64,000 nucleotides of DNA, taken from Telopea speciosissima. Taxonomy: Eukaryota; Streptophyta; Magnoliopsida; Proteales; Proteaceae. Each line of letters opens with the position of its first letter. Within the stretch, counting starts at the first letter, position 1. Shown here in pieces: positions 58,401 to 64,000 of this stretch. The notes under the pieces are model-generated. The model was not told where the DNA came from. It made no database searches and saw only the letters and a program-made list of their open reading frames with translations. Made by a program: the position numbers and the translations under genes. The DNA is taken from assembly GCF_018873765.1 (NCBI RefSeq), contig NC_057919.1, positions 63,006,484-63,070,483 on the forward strand, written 5' to 3'.

Positions 58401-61400
58401 CAACCCGATAAGGGTTATTCCAACCCGGGTCTGCATTAATTTGACAGGATTTTGTTAACGAGACAATTTGCAGTCTATACTAGTTAACTTGTCAGAGCAT
58501 TTCTCTTGCCTCTTGGTTAATGTCATTGGCAACAAAAAGAGGACCATAACCTGGTGCAAGTTCAGCTTCTACAAGGTCTCAAGAGGGTGGACTGGAGTTG
58601 GTCCTAACCTTCAGCAACAACCCCCCCCCCCAATCAAATAACAGTGATTATAAACCACAAGATTGTAGACTACAGGTCCTTGCTACTACCATTTTCCCTA
58701 AAATATAGAGTGGAACCTCAATGATTGAGCAAAAAGACCATGAAACAGAAGGGCCAAAAGAAGATTTGGAAGCCACTTAAAACTAGATACAAGGCCATCT
58801 AAGCAACTCAGCACAGCAAATACACACACACACCACCAAAAAAAAACCACTATCAGAATGTCCACAAAGAGTAGTCAACCAGCATACAAACTGAATCATG
58901 CAGCAATAGATGGAAAACAGGAAAAACAGAAGCAGAAAACCTGTTGATTGCCGGGAGAAATGGCAAGGTAGTTTTGTGTATGCGCCAATCTCAGAAGCAT
59001 AGATTCAACACGATATTGTGAACCCCGAGAAAGAACTGAAAAGAAGTCAATGCCAAAGACACGGGCAAGCTCTGATGTGCGATTTATCTGTAAACCATCC
59101 CCCCCCCCCCCCACACACACACACACCCACCAAAAAAAATGTCAACATTTAATTTCAAAGGCAAACCCAAAAATAGGCCTTTTTACCACTAAACAATAAA
59201 TTAAAAGGTTACAACTACAAAGTACTTTTTTCTTATGAAGGAGAAGTTTATTAAGGGAGAGGGAATTAAAGGAGAACACAAGCCAAAAGATACAACAGCA
59301 AAAAGAAATCCCAAGAGAAATAACAAACAACACTGAGCTACAAAAAGAAAATCACGAAATTAAGATGAAAATAATTGAAAATTTTAAGAATCTATTAGGA
59401 AGGTCCTCTAGAGGATTAGGATTTACACGAATCAAGCTTTATCTTTCCCCAACAGAAGCAGGATTTACAATTTGACCAATAATTATTCTTATAAGGTTTG
59501 GTCACCTGAAAGACCCACTAAAGCAGCAGCAACCAGCAAGGAGTACGGTCGCACACATTGATGACCTTTTTAAGGAAAAAGACAAGGCCAAAAGAGAGAT
59601 GAATGGAGGTAATGAGAAAGTATTTGAAGATAAATGGACAGACAGAGGACGAATCACTGACAATGCAATTATGTTTCTTCTTTTTTTGCGAATCCACATA
59701 GTTAAGAGATGATGAGGGTGACAAACCATTCTGCAGCACCCATAAAATCTTCCACATAAATAAGGAAGTTAATAAGGGTGGATTCACATAATTACTAGGC
59801 CTTGGGACACCTTTGAAGTGGCAAAAGGATAGCATAGTTGCCATTTCAACTGTATCAGCATTACACAACAGGCAATTTTCTGGGAACTTTTATTCATTGT
59901 TTCCATCTTTCCAGTTCACAATCCCCTAAGCTTTGCCTTTTTATGAATTTAATATAACATCTAGAAATGAAAGAATTTTAAAGGAAGCTTGCTGGAATAT
60001 AAACATCACTAACAACAGAGGAAGATCCTGCCAAACATACCATATCAAGTTGATTCATAATCTCAAGGTTCAGCTTTGACCTCTCTATGACATATTCTAT
60101 ACATCGAAATCTTGCTCGACTAGGACCACTAGAAAACCATTGTGTCAATGTTCTGCAAGGGATTGATGGAATTTTTCGTCGCAGAACTGCTTCAGCCACA
60201 GATTCAAGAGTGTACATGTTAAGTTTAATTTCATCACGCATCAATCGCCAAATATTGAGGACAATTCTTCCACCAACATGGACACCACTAGCATGAGTGC
60301 GTCCCCATTCATCCTCAATTATCGTATTTTCTAAAATAGAATCACCAAACAAGGATTCAGGAAGCAGATTATCTGGCACAGATTTTTCACCATCTGATGA
60401 ATCTTTGGCTGCGATTTTGGTTTCCGGTAGGGGTGTCCGAGATATTTTATTCAGCAAACGCACACCAAGATGTGCAGCCCTTTCAGCTAAAAAGCCAAGT
60501 GAACCACCTTGTATTTCCCAACCCATCAAAATATCTGGATCTAATGAGACAATAATCTGCACAAAATGGTAAAATAACTGTTTCTCCTCGGAGGTAACTA
60601 GCACCTTGCAACCAGTTATTCCATCAGGATTTCTGCAAATGATACAATGAAACATTTAGAGAAAACAAGAAAACCATTCCTTCTCTAATAGACAGATCTT
60701 CTTCTATTGCCTATGTTTAAAAAAAATACTCCATTTTCCAGTTGTGCAAGACAATAGACAGGTAGCTACAGTATACCATTTCTTGTAAAAGGAAAAAGCA
60801 CTGCAGTCTGTGATACCTACATCAGCACTATGATTGATGTGTTCTAGTTGAATTCGCATTGCAAAGCATGTGGACAGGAGTCATTTGTGAATATGAAATA
60901 GAATGTGGAATTGATGCTTTAGAAAAATCTTAGATTACATCATTGCACCCTTGAAAAGACAAATGCATTGCCATCAAATTACTCAAATAAATAGATGGAA
61001 CAATGAATGCTTCTCTAATGTTAGTATACCTAACAAAACAAAGAAGTCAGTATAGAACTACTAGCGAATAACATAAAGACATAAAGACTCGTCAAGATTC
61101 AATATGATTAAAACCATCACCTTTGACATGATTCCCCATCATTACTATGCAACAGCACAAGAACATTAATGTCTACACAATTATCCTCCTGAACTGCAAG
61201 AACTATAACATTGACAGCATCTATTCGAGGATCAGGTCGAAGATTTCCTCTTGATTCTGCAAGAACCTGTTACACAAAGCTGCATTTGAATTAGAGCAAT
61301 GGAATAATTAATGAAAACATGAGGTATGGAGAATACTGATTTGAAAGTGATGTAGATTTGAAATTTCCTCTCTCAGGCATGCACACCTACAGAAGCATAC

Positions 61401-63307
61401 CCCTCCCCCAAATAGAACAAAAGAATGATAAAAAGAAAGAAATTTAAACAGTAATAACAGTCAGTAACTGAAGCAGCAAGTTAAGAGTATAAATTGCTAT
61501 CTGGTACCAATTGAATGTCTGGATGTTAATTCACAGCAAACAACAATTATATCGCATAGTATTAGTATCAGCGTTAATAGCATATCAATTATAAAAGGAT
61601 TATGAGATCCCATTTAGTTGGGATAAGACTATGATGTTGCTGATATTGTTGTTGTTAAGAGATCTTTCATAACAATATAGTTGTAATCATAGTTCGAAAG
61701 TTCGTCTCGTTTCGCCATTTCAGGCTGGTCGAAATTTCTGAAATTTCCGAAACATTCTGAAATTTCGGCGAAATATGGTATTTTTTGGGCCATATTTCGA
61801 CACTCCATATCGGTGGGTTTTTGGCCATATTAAGGCCTGATACTTCATGTACATCCTTATGTAAGCTAAATAAACACATTTAAACCTTCATATTGCAAAA
61901 AAATGAACTCAAAGTGGTATTTTGGGTTTGCACCCTTGATTGACAGTAGATCAGCCATTGGTGTCGTAACATACATTTAATTGATCCCCATCCAATTTAT
62001 ATTACCCCTAATTTTTCCTATTTTTGTTGTAGGAAAATCAATTTTGTAAATCAGAAAATTAAAAAAATAAGATACATATGAAAAAAAAAATTTGACACCG
62101 TGAGGTTGTAGATCAGCCTACGGTGTCTAACATATAATAATATCACCACCATCCAACAAGTATTGAACATAGTATTTTCAAAAAAAATAGTTTTAAAGAA
62201 GAAAAAAAATTACCTTAAACAGTGAAAAAGCCTTGACAAATGTGCTAGGAGGTGTTTCCAACGTGTTTCCAACGACGATCCATCGAAAATGATGAAGAAC
62301 AAGTTGGAAGAGGCTTGGAAGACAAAAAAAAATGAATAAAAGAGAATCTCTGCAAGGTCTCGGTCGAAATTTCGACCGAGATATGCGAGATTCTGCTTTT
62401 ATAGTCAAAGGTTAAAAAGTAGCGTGATGGGTTTGTAACATTTCAGCCATATTTCGGTGACATACCGAAATGTCACGAAATTTCGACGAAATTTTAACTT
62501 TTTTCATTTCGTAGGCCCATCTCGTCTCGGTAGTGTTGAGATTTTAGCGAAATTTTGAACCATGGTTGTAATTACACATCTTTCATAGAACACAAGAGGA
62601 ATTTGTTACAAAGTTTATCAAAACTCAAGTTGGAATGTTTATTTTACATTTTTCGCTTTTCCACAATTAATTTAGTATCTATATTTAGAAAGGAACAAGT
62701 TCTCACAATCATAAAACTCACAAATGATAAATAAATAAATATATATATATTAGAAATTTAATTAGAATTTGAACAAAATACATGATATAGAAGGTAATAT
62801 TCAGTGAAAATTTTCACCAGGGACTGGGCACGAGAATAATCCACCCACCCAAAAAAAAATAGAAAAAATAACATATTATTCTAAAAAACGATTAGTTCAA
62901 GAATCCTTAGATCACATATTTTATGTAGCACATATTCATATCCAGAAATTAAAATTAATAACAAGAAGTAGGATATTTTAATAGATTGAGAGACCAAGGA
63001 TATGCCCAAATTATCCATACTACTCAGTTGATACTTCACCAAAGATATATCTGATTCTAATGAATTTTAATCTTGGTGTGTGTTGGTTCAAAGTTACACT
63101 ATACCTCATTGACAATGTTTTAGAATTTATTGGCCACCCATACATTGATGATAAATTCATAGTTTGTAAAATAGGGACTATTTTTATATGTTTAACACAG
63201 TTTATTTCTTGTCAAAACTATCAGCATTGATCATAAAAGCGATGAACTTACTTCCCAGGTAATTACTTTATCATCAGTTCCTCTTGAGGCAACCTCTTTT
63301 ATAAAAA
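43456..63307 (-). CDS. REV3: DNA polymerase zeta catalytic subunit, C-terminal half
   Basis: Ten exons give about 870 residues of the B-family translesion polymerase REV3, ending at TGA 43458-43456. In order: the end of the N-terminal/exonuclease-like region, motif [16 protein letters not shown], the [10 protein letters not shown] fingers motif, motif C YGDTDS, thumb, and the C-terminal cysteine clusters ([18 protein letters not shown] and [17 protein letters not shown]). Those clusters hold a zinc site and the iron-sulphur/accessory-subunit binding module in the family. All catalytic motifs look intact and every junction from 61266 downstream is in phase. REV3 extends primers past DNA lesions in the nucleus, with REV7. 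The N-terminal half lies beyond position 64000. Introns are large; 46591-55545 alone holds a LINE and three hAT elements. Confidence 0.95.
43885..44499 (-). CDS. REV3: REV3 exon, thumb and first cysteine cluster
   Basis: 205 codons, [20 protein letters not shown] onward, with [20 protein letters not shown] and CIVCGEL...CDNC. Confidence 0.96.
45143..45446 (-). CDS. REV3: REV3 exon, palm/thumb
   Basis: Begins [20 protein letters not shown], then [20 protein letters not shown]; ends HQDISK at CTAAG|GTCAGA. Confidence 0.96.
45563..45768 (-). CDS. REV3: REV3 exon, motifs B and C
   Basis: Encodes [20 protein letters not shown] and ends in motif C YGDTD plus AG, whose serine codon is completed by the next exon (AG|C). 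Confidence 0.96.
46483..46590 (-). CDS. REV3: REV3 exon, fingers region
   Basis: 36 codons, [20 protein letters not shown] to PPQRVLFR, flanked by AACAG and GTAAAT. Separated from the motif A exon by an 8955-bp intron. Confidence 0.95.
46948..47335 (-). mobile_element. hAT non-autonomous element, GAGATCTC type (388 bp)
   Basis: Ends CATGGTTCAAGGTCTCGG and, reverse-complemented, CATGGAACGAGTTCTCG. Perfect 8-bp duplication ATGATAAA (46940-46947, 47336-47343). Its interior is homologous, in inverse orientation, to the right half of the element at 48836-49569, so it is a shorter relative. It lies in the 9-kb REV3 intron. Confidence 0.93.
48836..49569 (+). mobile_element. hAT non-autonomous element, GAGATCTC type (734 bp)
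   Basis: Starts CGTGGTTCGAGAACTCG and ends, reverse-complemented, CAAGGTTCGAAAACTTG. Flanked by GCAGAGAT (48828-48835 and 49570-49577). Subterminal DNA is packed with GAGATCTC, CGAGATCTCG and CTCGACTCG repeats. No transposase is encoded. An internal stretch (49036-49262) recurs at 229-458. Confidence 0.93.
50650..53215 (+). pseudogene. hAT transposase remnant (BED, DUF659, dimerisation)
   Basis: ATG 50650 opens a frame with one stop (TAA 50707) and a BED finger at ~50830-50925 (CNYC, then LKQHL...GC), continuing to 51162 with an Asp run. The DUF659/catalytic part is 51372-51944: [17 protein letters not shown] (first Asp), [14 protein letters not shown] (second Asp) and [12 protein letters not shown]. 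It shifts frame at ~51940 and goes on to 52263 ([13 protein letters not shown]). Sequence at 52980-53210 ([30 protein letters not shown]) is the hAT C-terminal dimerisation region. Some breaks near 51160-51370 and 52264-52980 may be introns rather than damage. Function today is unlikely but not excluded without cDNA. Confidence 0.85.
53216..54022 (+). pseudogene. Transposase C-terminal extension, Asp/Gly-rich
   Basis: Downstream of the dimerisation region, open frames encode an Asp/Gly tract from the hexamer GGTGAT (53409-53553) and a Gly/Tyr/Ser tail ([15 protein letters not shown], 53900-53960). Such acidic and GYG-rich tails occur in plant DUF659-type hAT proteins, as I recall. Continuity with the upstream frame is not proven. 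Confidence 0.5.
53409..53553. repeat. (GGTGAT)n and related trinucleotide repeat
   Basis: Long GATGGT/GGTGAT array with some GCTGGT units. It yields long Asp/Gly and, antisense, poly-His frames. Confidence 0.95.
55453..55515. repeat. (GT)n(TA)n tail of the RTE LINE
   Basis: About 16 GT units then TATATC/TA repeats, placed exactly where the related copy at 25420-25743 has its TTG-rich tail. It ends about 30 bp before the REV3 motif A exon. Confidence 0.9.
55546..55821 (-). CDS. REV3: REV3 exon, polymerase motif A
   Basis: 92 codons including [20 protein letters not shown] (catalytic Asp of motif A) and [13 protein letters not shown]; donor CCAAAG|GTATAT. Confidence 0.95.
55822..58940. other. 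REV3: REV3 intron
   Basis: No exon or element ends recognised. A segment at 57190-58020 with TTTAATTTATTTATTTAATA and other repeat-like features may be old LTR-derived sequence, but I found no paired LTRs. Confidence 0.5.
58941..59087 (-). CDS. REV3: REV3 exon
   Basis: 49 codons, [20 protein letters not shown] to [15 protein letters not shown], with AG and GT borders in phase 0. Confidence 0.95.
59088..60040. other. REV3: REV3 intron
   Basis: Contains a C12/(AC)n tract at about 59100-59126. Nothing else recognised. Confidence 0.55.
60041..60632 (-). CDS. REV3: REV3 exon, exonuclease-like region
   Basis: 592 nt. Contains [40 protein letters not shown] and [20 protein letters not shown]; ends at ATATG|GTATGT in phase 0. 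Confidence 0.95.
61121..61266 (-). CDS. REV3: REV3 exon, [11 protein letters not shown] block
   Basis: Encodes [20 protein letters not shown] and IVLAVQEDN, a conserved REV3 block; donor CAAAG|GTGATG, phase 2. Confidence 0.88.
61605..61655 (+). repeat. 3' tip of an RTE-type LINE
   Basis: CCCATTTAGTTGGGATAAG followed by ATGTTGCTG and TTGTTGTTG repeats matches the last ~50 bp of the LINE at 25420-25743. It ends about 25 bp left of the hAT duplication at 61680. Confidence 0.75.
61688..62564 (-). mobile_element. hAT non-autonomous element, GAAATTTC type (877 bp)
   Basis: Ends CATAGTTCGAAAGTTCG and, reverse-complemented, CATGGTTCAAAATTTCG. Perfect 8-bp duplication GTTGTAAT (61680-61687, 62565-62572). 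The interior is homologous in inverse orientation to parts of the 5.3-kb element, for example GACACCGTGAGG/GTGTCTAACATAT and GGGTTTGCACCCTTGATTGA, so it is a deletion derivative of a related autonomous copy. Subterminal motif CGAAATTTCG replaces CGATATATCG. Lies in a REV3 intron. Confidence 0.93.
62573..63251. other. REV3: REV3 intron
   Basis: AT-rich; no feature recognised. Confidence 0.5.
63252..63307 (-). CDS. REV3: REV3 exon (furthest upstream seen, tentative)
   Basis: TCTAG acceptor, then [18 protein letters not shown] and a GAA|GTAAGT donor in phase 0, which fits the phase-0 start of the next exon. Similarity to the matching REV3 segment before VxAESRGxLRPDPR is weak, so this may be a diverged or wrong exon. 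Confidence 0.45.
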
Positions 63308-64000
63308 CTAGAATGCTTTGGTGATTGTAATCAATCAAAAAGCAACTTGTATACGTTTCGAACCTTCTTTTTGGTCACCCAATGAATTCAGTTGATTGAA
63401 TGGTGAGAGCCTTCCCATCTGACTAAATTTTTGTATCAGGGCTCTTACAGAGGGGAAAAGTTCACAGGTCCCCAATGATAAAGACGTGAACCATTTTAGC
63501 AAGATTATCACAACTTTCACCATCGTAAGGACTCAATAGTTCCTTTTCATTTTTTTCCTGAACTTTTGAAATTAAACTGGAGAACTGAGAGGTTATTGCT
63601 TGTGCAAATGTATATTGTGCACAGGTGCAACTTGCTGGGGCTCAAATAAAACAAGACTGAACAAACCAATCAGAAGGTGGGGTTCAGCTTCTATTTTCAG
63701 ACCACATGCTGGACTTGAGTCAGGAAAGAAGAAACCCAAGTTCATACGTTAGGTTAGACTGGGTTCGACCTAACGAGTCCCAATTCCTCTATGCTGAGGA
63801 ACATATGTTGTGCTTGGTAATTTGCACACCACCTTTTACGCATAACTCTTGTTCAAGGCTAGAAAGGCCCTTCTTCAGTTCCTTTAGCTTATATAAAGTG
63901 CCATCAAAGACCCTTAACTTATATTAAGTGCCACAAAAGACCAACCAACCAAACCTAAATCAATTCAATTTTTTGTTAGGAGTAGGTAGATCAGACGGGC
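63308..64000. other. REV3: Probable REV3 intron at window edge
   Basis: No further REV3 exon recognised. A near-repeat of CTTATAT(A/T)AAGTGCCA(T/C) occurs at about 63888 and 63919. Confidence 0.45.

Noticed and set aside
1-64000. CRISPR arrays, operons, phage or integrated viral genomes
   Set aside because: No regularly spaced repeats with unique spacers and no viral gene set; the window is nuclear plant DNA.

Overview
This window is nuclear DNA of a flowering plant. It holds spliced plant genes with introns of up to about 9 kb, nuclear tRNA genes with Pol III stop signals, an Au-type SINE family, Ty1/copia, L1-type and RTE-type retroelements, many MITEs and a small nuclear copy of plastid rps3. 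I cannot name the species.

Genes, left to right. (1) About 1.9-3.3 kb, minus strand: the first two exons of an organellar zinc-finger (OZ/VAR3-like, RNA-editing factor family) protein; the rest is not seen. (2) 3.5-3.75 kb, minus: tRNA-Gln(CTG) and tRNA-Asn(GTT). (3) 14.7-25.0 kb, plus: a four-exon gene for an OBERON-type PHD-finger protein of 485 residues, whose 8.3-kb first intron carries a complete but dead copia element. (4) About 32.4-32.7 kb, plus: the possible 3' end of an unidentified gene, interrupted by a 120-bp MITE whose target duplications supply splice sites. (5) 34.1-36.5 kb, minus: a seven-exon membrane-anchored receptor-like kinase of 382 residues that lacks the catalytic HRD aspartate and has DAG in place of DFG. 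(6) 43.5-63.3 kb, minus: the C-terminal half of the DNA polymerase zeta catalytic subunit REV3 in nine well-supported exons plus one more divergent upstream exon; its 5' part lies past the right edge.

The spaces between genes and the introns are mostly transposons. The main theme is a hAT-superfamily group with termini beginning CATGG/CAAGG and 8-bp target duplications. Six copies are delimited here: 35748-35891, 40495-40746, 46948-47335, 48836-49569, 49578-54906 and 61688-62564. The 5.3-kb copy carries a decayed transposase with BED, DUF659 and hAT-dimerisation regions. The copies keep similar tips but differ in their self-complementary subterminal repeats (GAGATCTC, GATATATC, GAAATTTC, or CGATAC/GTATCG types). 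Two of them sit side by side in one RTE LINE inside one REV3 intron and share an identical 8-bp target duplication.

No prokaryotic features, CRISPR arrays or viral genomes were seen. Exon boundaries are manual calls based on splice dinucleotides, phase and remembered family conservation; no alignment program was run.
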